Shown here: one piece after another, positions 35,417 to 46,883 of the stretch
Numbering within the stretch: position 1 is the first letter of the stretch
Layout of the letters: the number at the start of each line of letters is the position of its first letter
NCBI RefSeq assembly: GCF_021462225.1
Contig: NC_061805.1
Span: 49,083,360-49,147,359, forward strand
Direction of reading: 5' to 3'
Source: Girardinichthys multiradiatus
Taxonomy: Eukaryota > Chordata > Actinopteri > Cyprinodontiformes > Goodeidae
Length of the DNA: 64,000 nt
The notes under the pieces: model-generated
The model's database searches: none
What the model saw: the letters and a program-made list of their open reading frames with translations, nothing else
Told to the model about the DNA's origin: nothing
Made by a program: the position numbers and the translations under genes

Positions 35417-36617
35417 CTGTGGGAAGCAAACAAACACACAAAAAAATTTGACAATTACATGGAGAAATACAACCTGAGGGGGGGAACAAGACAGGAAGAA
35501 GAAGAGACAGTTAGATGAAAAAGACTCTCTGAGGACAAGAAATGTGCTAAGCCTGAGTGACAGATGAGAAAACTGTGACTGAGTGGGTAGGATGGGGAAA
35601 AGAGGGTAAAAGAGGCCACAAAAAAGCGAAAGAGAAGTAAAACAGAAGCACATAAAAAAGCACTAAAAAAAATCTAATTTCAGTTTGATTGAGTAGACAT
35701 TTGTCCAGACTTCTGGCTCAACAGCTTAAGGCTAACGATAAACTGAACTGTTAGCTTGCAGCTTCAATTCAGTTATCGTCGCACTTGTTAGTAACCTGCC
35801 TTAAGGCACTTTTATATCCTGTATGTATACACCTGAGGCTGATATGTCCTGATGCAAGCCATAAATCCATAAATTGATTTATTTACATAGCACTTCAATA
35901 AAAACATGAAATAAACATCTTCAGAATAAAAATCATCACAAAACTTGCAGATTAAATGAGAAAAGATAAAACAATTATGAGCATAGCAGTGAAATTAAAT
36001 GTATACCATTTTAAACAGACTCCAGAGCATAGGAGTCTGAAAACTAACAATCTGAAAGCAATCTGCAGATGTAATCTGCTCTGTGACACACAGAGCTTTA
36101 CACATGGCATCCTCAACCTACATTCTATATTTATTCATGTTAGATGCTGTATACAAGTTCTTTCTTTTTAAATGAATTTGAAGCATGTTGCCTTTCATAA
36201 TTCAGAAGAAACTGTGTATAAAAGGAGAAACAATGAACGGAAAATAACTTTGCCAAGTTAAATTAAAAGCAGAGCAGTCAGAGATAGGAGCAGTAAAAGG
36301 CTAAAAAGAAGAAATGAGAAGATAGAAAAAGCAGAAAAATGAGATTAAAGGGAAGCGTGAGCATGAAAACCACACATCTTTTTTAATTTAAACTGAGTCT
36401 TGACAGTTATCTTAACTGCTTTGGGCTAAAAGTAAACTAGCTTATGGCTAACAATAAATAGTTAAGACTTTTCCTAGACTTCCTTTTAATGTGACATCTT
36501 GGCTTTATATACCTCAGGTGAACTTTCACTTTAATAAACCTTTAATTCTTTCTATAATTGAGAAAACTATAAGTGGATGGAATTCACACCTTCACATTAT
36601 GCACTTTATCTCTTACC
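35417..36617. other. fras1 intron sequence, nothing recognised
   Basis: AT-rich intron between the VWC2 exon and a solo LTR at 36623. Confidence 0.4.
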
Positions 36618-36622
36618 ATATC

Positions 36623-37212
36623 TGTCATAATCTGCCTGTTTTGGGTTTTGAGTTTGTGTTCCTGTTACTTTCTCTCCACTGCCATGTTCTTCACTTGCTT
36701 TATTTCAGTTCATTCAGGTTTATTAGATACATTCTGGTGTTTAGGGTTTTGTTACTTCTTTGGACTCCTACATTAGATGTTTTAGTTTGTATTTCCTTAT
36801 AGATCTGGTTCCCCCCTGTTTATGTTCTTTTGGAAGTTTACTTATTTCAATTCACGTAGATGTTCTGTTACCTCCCTGCATTTCCTGCTCATCAGTGTCA
36901 ATAAGTCACTCTCCCTCACTTACCTTTAGTTTCTCTCCCACCAGCTGATCCTGATTCCCCTCTGATTTGCACCCTGTGTTCATTGGTCCATTCCCCACCC
37001 TACCACAGTACTTATACTTCCTGGTTTCATTATTCTCCACTGGTTCCTCCTGCATACTACCCCGTTTGCTGCCTGCTTCATGCCAGTTATCTCCACAATC
37101 CTGTCCTGTATCGATTGTAAGTCTTCTTCTTATTATTATTAAAGACTATATTACTCGCCTTGTGGCTCTTTTGTCATTGTCTGCATTTCGGTCCTACATC
37201 CACTTCATAACA
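36623..37212 (+). mobile_element. Solo LTR with perfect 5-bp target duplication
   Basis: The 590-bp unit begins TGTCATAATC and ends CTTCATAACA, giving TG...CA termini with imperfect inverted ends. It is flanked on both sides by ATATC (36618-36622 and 37213-37217). The interior is T-rich on this strand and has ATTAAAG near 37138 as a possible polyadenylation signal. No internal retroelement genes are present, so recombination between two LTRs is the simplest history. Confidence 0.82.
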
Positions 37213-37217
37213 ATATC

Positions 37218-38379
37218 AATGTGAAGATGCTGTGTACCTGTCCTTTCCCATTTAAATTACTGTACATGAATACAAGAAACTAAACCAAGACCAAATACAA
37301 GAAATTAAAAATACAACAAACTTTAAAAACCTAAATTAAAAGCAAGGAAAAAAGTCAAAGTGGGAAGGAGGGGTAAAGGCTGTAAAAGGAGACAAGAACA
37401 GTTACAAAATCTGCAAATATAGCTTAAAATTAGGTGTAAACATGGAGGCAGATTTGACAACTGAAAAGCAGAAGTCTGATTTTAGCTTGAGCAACAGAAA
37501 ATCATCTAAAGATGAGTTTTGACAGTTATATTGATTGCTCAGGGCTAAAAGTTAACTGTGCAAACTAATAGCATAGTTAAACTTGTTGACGTTCTTCCTG
37601 GATTTCCTTTAAACATTAAATTTATTGGCTGTATATACCTCAGGCTGAAATACGTTGACATAAACCATATATTTGATTCTGTTCTATGAATGAGAGAAGT
37701 ATCCTTACCTTAACATATCAATATTAGAAAACCATCCATATACTACTGTTTGCCCTTTAGACTAAATAGATACAGGAAAATATATTCAATAAATGGGAGA
37801 AACTTTGTTGACCTAGGTAAAAAGAGAAGAAAACAGTATTTCAGCATGGATAGGATGGTTAAAGGCTGAAATAAAAGACACAAATGTAAAAATAATAAGA
37901 GTACTAAAGTAGTACGGTGCGAACGTAGCCAGGTGCATTTCTTAAAACCATCTAATTTCACTTTAAACAACAGGAAAATCCGCTGAAGAGAGTTTTGTTG
38001 GCTTAGCTTTTTGAGGCTAACAGTAGCTATTAGCTTGTAGTTAACAATAAACTTGTTGGCAATCAACCAGAACTTCCTTTTACTACAGTTTTTTGGTTAT
38101 ATAAACCCTTTATTAAATATACAGTTGAAATCTAATATTTAATTTCACTGCATAAAATGACTAATAATTTATTCTCGCTGTCTGACATTAAACCTGTTTT
38201 AGGTCAGTTAAGATTATCAACATTATTTCTATTTATTAGTTGTTATAATAACAAGAGAGGGATGTCAGACATTTACATCTACTGTACCATTAAACATTTT
38301 GTAAAAGCTTACTTGATGATGCCATGGCTTTGTACATTGTTTAAAGGTTAATGAGATAATTTCACCCCAGACACGTTGC
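37218..38379. other. fras1 intron sequence, nothing recognised
   Basis: No coding or mobile signatures were seen. Confidence 0.4.
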
Positions 38380-39130
38380 TTCCTTGTGTGACATCATGGT
38401 AAAACTTTAAAAAATCAGCCAAGATATCAGGAAGATAACTGTGGGCCTCCACAAGTCAGGATCATTCACGGGTACAGATCCCAGATGCCAGAAGGTGCCA
38501 TGTTCCTCGGATCAAACAGTGATAAGAATAAACAGGACGGAAACATCCAGCCATCATGCTGTTCAGGAAAGAGAAGTTCTGTGTCCCAGAGATGTTTGGT
38601 GCAAAATGTGCCCATCAGTCCCAGAACAAAAGTAAAAGACCTTGTTAAGATGCTGGTTGAGGCTTGTAGGAGAGCATTATTATCCACCTTGAAACAGACA
38701 TTAGCTAAAGGCCCCTCAGAGAAGTGGAAGCAGTACTCCACAAGCTACATTAAAAGCCAGATTACTGTGTGACTGTGTGACAAGGACCTTTATTTCTGGA
38801 GACATGTCCTGTTGTTTTAGGTTATTGGCCATATGACCGTGGTTTTATTTTGAGGAGAAAGGAGGAAGCTTGTGAGCCTGAGAACACCATCACAACTGGG
38901 AAGTACAGGGGTGGCAGCATTATGTCGGTGATTTGTTGTTTTGCTATAGCAGGGACTGGTGCACTTCCCAAAAGAGATGGGATTATGATGAAAGAACATG
39001 ATGTGGAAATACTGAAGCAACATCTCAAGCCAACAACCATTAAGTAGAGGCTTGGGCACAAACAGGTCTTAACAATAACCCAAAGCATACTGCCAATTTT
39101 GTTACAAAGTCACTTAGGGGCAACAAAGTC
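38380..39130 (+). pseudogene. Tc1-like transposase relic
   Basis: Translation fragments include RRKEEACEPENTITTGKYRG, corresponding to the xAYxPxNTxPTVKHGG region, then GTGALPKRDGIMMKE and EILKQHL, typical of a fish Tc1 transposase. Stops and shifts are frequent and the catalytic Asp/Glu boxes are not intact. Confidence 0.65.
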
Positions 39131-39179
39131 AGTAACAATTATTTAAATACAGTAAATCATACATTTAATTCGCTGATTG

Positions 39180-39599
39180 ACAGAACTATATACACTGGAT
39201 TCCAGGGATGTGTCGGGCCGGTCGTGGGCAGCGGGGGGGGTGGGGTATCCCTCCTTGACCTCTCAGGGGGCAGCTCACTAGATGGGATGGATATGAGTCC
39301 TCCATCCTTTGGTCCTTCCCGAGTGGTGGGTTGGTGCCTGCTCGGCGTGTTGGGGGCTCTGGGGGCATCTCCACTGGTTGGGCCTGGGCAGTCTTGATGC
39401 CAGGGGTTGCTGCAAGCCCTTGGCCACTAGAAGGACTGGGTCGTACGCTGGGCCTGTGCGGCTGAGGATGGTATTGTGGCTGGGTCGGGGGACTTGGTGC
39501 CCTATGTCTTACCCTGTGCCTCTTTGGCCTTGGGGCTACTGCCCCTGTGCTTCACAGACGACATACCTCTATGGCTGCCCTGGGGTGATGCCCTATGTA
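39180..39599. repeat. GC-rich dispersed repeat, interrupted by Tc1 copy B
   Basis: GC-rich sequence (GGCAGCGGGGGGGGTGGGG, GCTCGGCGTGTTGGGGGC) unlike its AT-rich surroundings. It continues after the Tc1 insertion at about 40848-40990. It resembles GC-rich repeats seen in fish genomes and shows no coding signature. Confidence 0.5.
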
Positions 39600-40845
39600 C
39601 AGGGGTTGGACAATGAAACTGAAACACCTGGTTTTAGACCACAATAATTTATTAGTATGGTGTAAGTCCTTTTGCGGCCAATGCAGCATCAATTCGTCTT
39701 GGGAATGACATAAACAAGTCCTGCACAGTGGTCAGAGGGATTTTAAGCCATTCTTCTTGCAGGATAGTGGCCAGGTCACTACGTGATACTGGTGGAGGAA
39801 AACGTTTCCTGACTCGCTCCTCCAAAACACCCCAAAGTGGCTCAATCATATTTAGATCTGGTGACTGTGCAGGCCATGGGAGATGTTCAACTTCACTTTC
39901 ATGTTCATCAAACCAATCTTTCACCAGTCTTGCTGTGTGTATTGGTGCATTGTCATCCTGATACACGGCACCGCCTTCAGGATACAATGTTTGAACCACT
40001 GGATGCACATGGTCCTCAAGAATGGTTCGGTAGTCCTTGGCAGTGCCCATCTAGCACAAGTATTGGGCCAAGGGAATGCCATGATATGGCAGCCCAAACC
40101 ATCACTGATCCACCCCCATGCTTCACTCTGGTCATGCAGCAGTCTGGGTGGTACGCTTCTTTGGGGCTTCTCCACACCGTAACTCTCTCGGATGTGGGGA
40201 AAACAGTAAAGGTGGACTCATCAGAGAACCATACATGTTTCACATTGTCCACAGCCCAAGATTTGCGCTCCTTGCACCATTGAAACCGACATTTGGCATT
40301 GGCATGAGTGACCAAAGGTTTGGCTATAGCAGCCCGGCCGTGTATATTGACCCTGTGGAGCTCCTGACGGACAGTTCTGGTGGAAACAGGAGAGTTGAGG
40401 TGCACATTTAATTCTGCCGTGATTTGGGCAGCCGTGGTTTTATGTTTTTTGGATATAATCCGGGTTAGCACCCGAACATCCCTTTCATACAGCTTCCTCT
40501 TGCGTCCACAGTTAATCCTGTTGGATGTGGTTCGTCCTTTTTGGTGGTATGCTGACATTACCTTGATACATCACAAAGACTTGCTGTCTTGGTCACAGAT
40601 GCGCCAGCAAGACGTGCACCAACAATTTATCCTCTTTTGAGTTCTGGTATGTCACCCATAATGTTGTGTGCATTTCAATATTTTGAGCAAAACTGTGCTC
40701 TTACCCTGCTAATTGAACCTTCACACTCTGCTCTTACTGGTGCAATGTGCAATCAATGAAGTCTGGCTACCAGGCTGGTCCAATTTAGCCATGAAACTTC
40801 CCACACTAAAATGACAGGTGTTTCAGTTTCATTGTCCAACCCCTG
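39600..40845 (-). mobile_element. Tc1-family transposon, copy B (defective)
   Basis: The ends are CAGGGGTTGGACAATGAAAC... and ...CATTGTCCAACCCCTG, with TA duplicated on both sides (39598-39599, 40846-40847). The length is 1246 bp. It is closely similar to copy A at 9615-10880 and in the same orientation, inserted in a GC-rich repeat. Confidence 0.93.
39652..40659 (-). pseudogene. Tc1 transposase pseudogene (copy B)
   Basis: The frame starts MGDIPELKRG at 40659 but codon 11 is TAA (40627-40629), a CAA-to-TAA type change relative to copy A. A 16-bp deletion near 40560 and a 5-bp deletion near 40047 (relative to copy A) shift the frame. The catalytic blocks VWFSDESTF, DDNAPIHTAR and SPDLNMIEPLW are still readable. 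It is not functional as it stands. Confidence 0.9.
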
Positions 40846-40847
40846 TA

Positions 40848-41929
40848 TATTTCCCTGGGTCTGCAGCGGCCTTCGGGAGCCCAGTTCATCTGTCTTTGGT
40901 TGCTCCATGGTGCTTTGTGTTGCGGGCCTTCTAACGTTCTCGGCACTCTAACGACTGTCTCCAGATGACAAACTTGCTCACATACACCCACTCAACACAA
41001 CCTTTAGCTGAAATGGCACCAAGTTTTCTGTCGGAATCTTTAACCCTACCTTAAGCCTTGTGAAAATTTCCAAGCTTTCAGATGGTGAGACATGCATTAC
41101 AAACCTTATATATAATACATAATTACTGTTTACCTTATCCCATTAAGGTTTAATGTGACCAACAAACCCCTTATCACTGACATATTTCTACTTGAGGACT
41201 GAAAGTTTTTAAATAGTTTGCTGCTAAAATGAAAGTAGTGAACGAACACACATTTGAGATCATCTGAATTCTGTGTGAAAGCTACAAATACTATTAATGG
41301 ATGTCTTTTGATGTCTACAAAATAGTTTAGAACACCCATCTAGGGTACATGAGCTGCGGCAGTTTAAAAATATTCACAGTCCTTCAGTGGAAATACATTA
41401 AATCCTCAAAAAAGCCATGACTTCTCAGCACAACGTCTCCCCCAGCTGCTCAGATCTGTGTGAAACGGCACTTCACCAGAGCAGCAATGCCAACAGTATC
41501 TGTAAGCCCTGCCGAGAAAAAGACTTGTATGTCTTGAGAACTTGTACTGTCCAAATTGGCTGCCAAAAAGATGAAGGACACTTGACTGAAGATAAACAAG
41601 GGAGTGATGTTTTCTGTGTGACGCGAGAGGTGGACAAGTCTCACAAAACAAGTTTTCTACCAAGACGAATGTCAGTAATGTCAGCAAATGTATTAAAATA
41701 CAACTCTACATCCATTGGTAAATGAACAAAGGAGCGTTTTGTTAGGCAGTAAATTGCAGCTGAAAATAGAGAGACTTGTATATTGAAGTCTTATCTCACC
41801 AACAAAGTGGTGCATAATTGTGTTGAGGAAGAAAAATAATAAATGGCATGCCACATATTTTACCACTGAAAATGTGGAAAATATGGCATGCATTTGTATT
41901 TACTTTCATGTTTAATCCATCATTTAAAC
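40848..41929. other. Intron sequence; first 140 bp continue the GC-rich repeat
   Basis: After 40990 the sequence returns to AT-rich intron with no recognised features. Confidence 0.4.
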
Positions 41930-42830
41930 ATAGAAAGAGAATGGACCAACTGCAAACCTACCAAGACATGGATGTCCACCTAAACAGACAGGCTGGGCAA
42001 GGAGAGCATTATTCAGAGGAGCAGCCAGTTGGTGCATGGTAGTAGGAGGAGCTGCAGAGATCCACAGCTCCGGTGGGACAATTCAGGAGACTCTCTTATG
42101 AATTGTCCCACCTTGTGTGCACTCCACATGGTGGCTAACAATAAGAGGGGCATAAAGAAGACATTTATGAACATAAGCCATAAGAAGACCTACAGTTTGC
42201 ATAACAAACACAGCAAATATGTAGAAGAAGGTTCTCTGTGTGAAGATGAAACCAAAATAAAACATCTTTTGCCCTGCATGCAAATTCCATGTGTGGCAGA
42301 AAACTAACAATGCACAGCACCCTCAACATCATCCCCCATGGTAAGACACAGAGGCGGCTGCATCATGTTGTGGGTATATTTTTCTGCAGCAGAGACAGGT
42401 AAACTGGTCAGAGTCCAGTGGAAGACAGAGTTGAATGGAGCAATTACAGGACAATTATGGAAGAAAACCTATTGGAGGCTGCAAAAGACTTGAGAGAGGA
42501 AAGGAGGTTCACCTTTGAGCAGAAAAACTACCCTAAACATACAGCCAGAGATACAATGGGACGGTTTAGATCGAAACATAATGGTTCAGATGTAAATCCA
42601 ATTAATAATCTGCGGCAAGACATAAAATCTATTGATGGATGTTTATAATTTAGGGTTTCACAAATCAATGAAATTATGTTGCATTTTCATTTACACCTTG
42701 TCATACATTCTTTTGGTAAGAAAAGACAACTTTTCATTTTACTTAAAGCCACAAAAGAATAAAGGAAAAGCAGAGTTAATGTATGTTAAAATGTGTCTAC
42801 CCAGTACAATTGTCTTTTAAACTTTTAGAT
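41930..42830 (+). pseudogene. Tc1-like transposase relic
   Basis: The most readable part (42418-42648) is EENLLEAAKDLREERRFTFEQKNYPKHTARD, matching the FxFQQDNDPKHTA region of Tc1 transposases, with a later VNPINNLRQDIKS in place of LNPIENLWQDLK. The upstream parts are more decayed. The key Asp and Glu are substituted, so it is dead. Confidence 0.7.
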
Positions 42831-43261
42831 AAAACTCTGATCCTTATTATCTGAAAACCCATTTCAAGTAATATCTTAAACATTTTACAAAGACAAAGAT
42901 TGGATTGATTAAAAGAGTCAAACTCCAAGACAGCCAAAAAGTTAATATCCAACAATATCTCATAGTGGTATTTCACAACATGTCATACCTCTTTGTTTAC
43001 TCTTTTCAGGCTTCTGGGTGTCCAGCCACTGCTGCTAGCACCTAACACTAATAGAATATCCCATATTTGACACTTCAGGTCATCCCAGAAGTTTTGGATA
43101 AGGTCAAGGTCAGGCTTTGTGCGCCAGCTCAGAAAGCAATTCTTTCTCAACAGCCTTTCTACCAGGAGGTAACAAATCAGAAACTGCTGGCAAAATATTT
43201 GAACTACATCACTGTAAGTTTTAATAAAAAACTCTTAGTAAATTATTTATTTCAGAAATAT

Positions 43262-44585
43262 ACATGTAGGCTGCAAAAGTATTCACACCCCGTTAATATT
43301 TTTTTTATTTTACAGCCACAAACTTGAATATATTTTATTTGATTTTGGTGCCAGACTAACATATAGCAGTCCCTAACTGTGAAGTGAAAGGAAAGGGATA
43401 AAACGTTTCCTACATTTTTCATAAATAAAAGTCTGAAAAGTGTGGAGTGTAGCTGAATTTAACACCTCTGAGTCAACACTTTTTGAGGTGTGTCTACCAG
43501 CTTTCCATATAAAGAGACTAAAATTGATGCTCATTCTTCTTTCCATAGGCTCAAGATCAGTTGGATTTGATGGAGAGTGTCTGTGAACATTAATTTTCAC
43601 CTATTACCAGATTCCCCATTGGATTTAGGTCTAGACTTCGACTGGGCCATTCGAACATCTAAATAAGCTTTGACCTTAACCATTCCAAAATATCTCAGGC
43701 TTATGGGTCACTGTCCTGCTGGAAAGTGAACCTCCACGCCAGTGTACAGTCTTCTGCAGCCTCCAAAAGGTTTTCTTCAAGAATTGTCCTTTATTTAGCT
43801 CCATTCACCTTCCCATCAACTCTGACTCTGCTTACCTCTCCCTGCTGACAAATATCCCCGCCGCTTAACAGGAATGTTTATGGCTTTCTTTCAATAATGG
43901 CTTCTTCATGCCCCACTTCTCATAAGCCACCATGACTAATTGTTCTCCTGCCAAGAGATTGCCCCACTGAAGCTCCTTCAGAGTTAATGCTCTCCTCCCC
44001 TGGCCTGTGGGTTTAGGTGGACGTCCATGTCCTGGTTGGTCTGCAGTGGGTCCATCCACTGTCCATGCCCAGATGATGGACTGATCAGAGCTCTGTGAGA
44101 TGTTCAAAGCTTGGCATATTGCTCTAGAACCTAAACCTGTTTTAAAACTCTCCACAACTTTCTCCCTGACCTGTCTCCTGTGTTCCTTGGTCTTCATGAT
44201 GCTGTTTGTTCATTAATGTTCTCCAACATACATCTAAGGCCAGAAACAGAACAGCTGTATTTATACTGAGATTAAACTACACACAGGTGGACTCTATTAA
44301 CTCATTTGGTGTCTTCTGAAGGTAGTTGACTGGACTGGATTTTCTTTGGGGGTATCAGAGTAAAGGAGGATGAATGCAAAAGCAGGCCACATTTTTTAGA
44401 TTTTTTTAAATTAAAAATATGAGAAAACAATTCATATTTTTTCTTCCAGTTCACGGTTGTGCAGAACTTTCTGCTGGTCTTTCACATAAAATTCTAATAA
44501 AATACATAAAAATGTCTGGTTGTAATGTGACTAAATGTCCAAGGGGAGTTCATACTTTCATGGGGCATGGTGTAAATGGGTTAAA
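43262..44585 (-). mobile_element. Decayed Tc1-like transposon (MKTKE family), near full length
   Basis: The left end reads GTAGGCTGCAAAAGTATTCACACC, and the right side ends in the corresponding AAGGGGAGTTCATACTTTCATG. The minus-strand transposase begins at 44197 (MKTKEHRRQVREKVVESFKTG) with an HTH and a HGRPPKP motif. It degenerates after LLKES, and catalytic residues are not recoverable in frame. It is one of the more complete Tc1 relics in the window. Confidence 0.75.
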
Positions 44586-44631
44586 GGCTTGGAGAAAAGG
44601 AAAGAAAAAGCATTACTTTTGAGTTACTTAC

Positions 44632-44724
44632 CCCATAAGTAACTCCTTCATACTGGCAAGTGTCCTGGGGTGAGGAGACACACTCGGGACAGCATTTGTT
44701 GGCAGAAATCCTCAAAAATGCCCC
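44632..44724 (-). CDS. fras1: fras1 exon: end of VWC1, start of VWC2
   Basis: The exon is 93 bp (31 codons, phase 0/0), acceptor CCTAAAG, donor GTAAGT. The peptide GAFLRISANKCCPEC closes VWC1 with the diagnostic CCxxC motif. After a short linker, CQYEGVTYG opens VWC2 with its first cysteine. Most fras1 VWC domains here are cut after the opening C-x-Y/x-x-G strand, so each domain is assembled across an intron. A Tc1 element (45272-46881) lies about 550 bp upstream of this exon in the preceding intron. Confidence 0.88.
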
Positions 44725-45271
44725 CTTTAGGAAAACACATGCATGAATACATGCTGAACTTGACCAAAACACACACACAAAAACCCAGTCAGAAAGGGAA
44801 AATAAATAACTGTCACGAATACAAAACATATCAAATTCAGCACATTTATTTCCATAGTTATTAACTGCCAAGAGGTCCTGGCAGTAATGAATATATAAAA
44901 ACTTTATCAGATACACAACATGTTCAGGCGTACAACACATATTACAATCCAGGCTTTTTTTGCCGCTCTGCTTTCACACGGTAATTGAGGGCAGATGTGT
45001 GGCAGAAATCAAATGAGAAAGCAGCAACAGCCAGGGCTTGGTAGTTTGGGTGTTAGTTATCTGAATAAAAATGGTAAGGGGTGGAAAAGTAATAGGGAAG
45101 AATACAATTTCTGAAAGGTGAGAAAAAACATCCCCACGGAGCTTCAGCAGCTGTATAGTGTTAATTGAAAAGGTGGGGGGGGCTTTAGATGGAGTACAGC
45201 AGAAGGCAAGTTGGTTCTGAACAAGCAGTACAATTAAAATCTACTGCATGAATGTGGCGCTGTAGGTAATA
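44725..45271. other. fras1 intron sequence, nothing recognised
   Basis: About 550 bp between the VWC1/2 exon and the intact Tc1 element. Confidence 0.4.
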
Positions 45272-46881
45272 CAGGTCCTTCTCAAAATATTAGCATATTG
45301 TGATAAAGTTCATTATTTTCCATAATGTCATGATGAAAATGTAACATTCATATATTTTAGATTCATTGCACACTAACTGAAATATTTCAGGTCTTTTATT
45401 GTCTTAATACGGATGATTTTGGCATACAGCTCATGAAAACCCAAAATTCCTATCTCACAAAATTAGCATATCATTAAAAGGGTCTCTAAACGAGCTATGA
45501 ACCTAATCATCTGAATCAACGAGTTAACTCTAAACACCTGCAAAAGATTCCTGAGGCCTTTAAAACTCCCAGCCTGGTTCATCACTCAAAACCCCAATCA
45601 TGGGTAAGACTGCCGACCTGACTGCTGTCCAGAAGGCCACTATTGACACCCTCAAGCAAGAGGGTAAGACACAGAAAGACATTTCTGAACGAATAGGCTG
45701 TTCCCAGAGTGCTGTATCAAGGCACCTCAGTGGGAAGTCTGTGGGAAGGAAAAAGTGTGGCAGAAAACGCTGCACAACGAGAAGAGGTGACCGGACCCTG
45801 AGGAAGATTGTGGAGAAGGGCCGATTCCAGACCTTGGGGGACCTGCGGAAGCAGTGGACTGAGTCTGGAGTAGAAACATCCAGAGCCACCGTGCACAGGC
45901 GTGTGCAGGAAATGGGCTACAGGTGCCGCATTCCCCAGGTCAAGCCACTTTTGAACCAGAAACAGCAGCAGAAGCGCCTGACCTGGGCTACAGAGAAGCA
46001 GCACTGGACTGTTGCTCAGTGGTCCAAAGTACTTTTTTCGGATGAAAGCAAATTCTGCATGTCATTCGGAAATCAAGGTGCCAGAGTCTGGAGGAAGACT
46101 GGGGAGAAGGAAATGCCAAAATGCCAGAAGTCCAGTGTCAAGTACCCACAGTCAGTGATGGTCTGGGGTGCCGTGTCAGCTGCTGGTGTTGGTCCACTGT
46201 GTTTTATCAAGGGCAGGGTCAATGCAGCTAGCTATCAGGAGATTTTGGAGCACTTCATGCTTCCATCTGTTGAAAAGCTTTATGGAGATGAAGATTTCAT
46301 TTTTCAGCACGACCTGGCACCTGCTCACAGTGCCAAAACCACTGGTAAATGGTTTACTGACCATGGTATCACTGTGCTCAATTGGCCTGCCAACTCTCCT
46401 GACCTGAACCCCATAGAGAATCTGTGGGATATTGTGAAGAGAACGTTGAGAGACTCAAGACCCAACACTCTGGATGAGCTAAAGGCCGCTATCGAAGCAT
46501 CCTGGGCCTCCATAAGACCTCAGCAGTGCCACAGGCTGATTGCCTCCATGCCACGCCGCATTGAAGCAGTCATTTCTGCAAAAGGATTCCCGACCAAGTA
46601 TTGAGTGCATAACTGTACATGATTATTTGAAGGTTGACGTTTTTTGTATTAAAAACACTTTTCTTTTATTGGTCGGATGAAATATGCTAATTTTGTGAGA
46701 TAGGAATTTTGGGTTTTCATGAGCTGTATGCCAAAATCATCCGTATTAAGACAATAAAAGACCTGAAATATTTCAGTTAGTGTGCAATGAATCTAAAATA
46801 TATGAATGTTAAATTTTCATCATTACATTATGGAAAATAATGAACTTTATCACAATATGCTAATATTTTGAGAAGGACCTG
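45272..46881 (+). mobile_element. Apparently complete Tc1-family transposon with 200-bp TIRs
   Basis: The termini are CAGGTCCTTCTCAAAATATT and its inverse, flanked by TA on both sides (45270-45271, 46882-46883). The terminal inverted repeats span 45272-45471 and 46682-46881 (200 bp each), differing at only a few positions. Between them sits one uninterrupted transposase frame. All parts expected of an autonomous Tc1 element are present. It lies in the first fras1 intron seen here, antisense to the gene. Confidence 0.96.
45600..46604 (+). CDS. Tc1-family transposase, 334 aa, DD34E intact
   Basis: The frame runs from MGKTADLTAV to AKGFPTKY with no stop or shift, near the normal 340-residue Tc1 length. 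Residues about 7-55 form a helix-turn-helix (DISERIGCSQSAVSRHLSGK), and a second helical region with a basic hinge lies around 48-110. The catalytic core shows D148 in LFSDESKF, D238 in FQHDLAPAHS and E273 in NPIENLW, with 34 residues between the last two. The VMVWGA block at 187-192 sits in the usual place. The ATG is 128 bp inside the left TIR end. It would cut and paste its own element at TA sites. Other copies in the genome decide whether it is active. Confidence 0.95.
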   Translation: MGKTADLTAVQKATIDTLKQEGKTQKDISERIGCSQSAVSRHLSGKSVGRKKCGRKRCTTRRGDRTLRKIVEKGRFQTLGDLRKQWTESGVETSRATVHRRVQEMGYRCRIPQVKPLLNQKQQQKRLTWATEKQHWTVAQWSKVLFSDESKFCMSFGNQGARVWRKTGEKEMPKCQKSSVKYPQSVMVWGAVSAAGVGPLCFIKGRVNAASYQEILEHFMLPSVEKLYGDEDFIFQHDLAPAHSAKTTGKWFTDHGITVLNWPANSPDLNPIENLWDIVKRTLRDSRPNTLDELKAAIEASWASIRPQQCHRLIASMPRRIEAVISAKGFPTKY

Positions 46882-46883
46882 TA

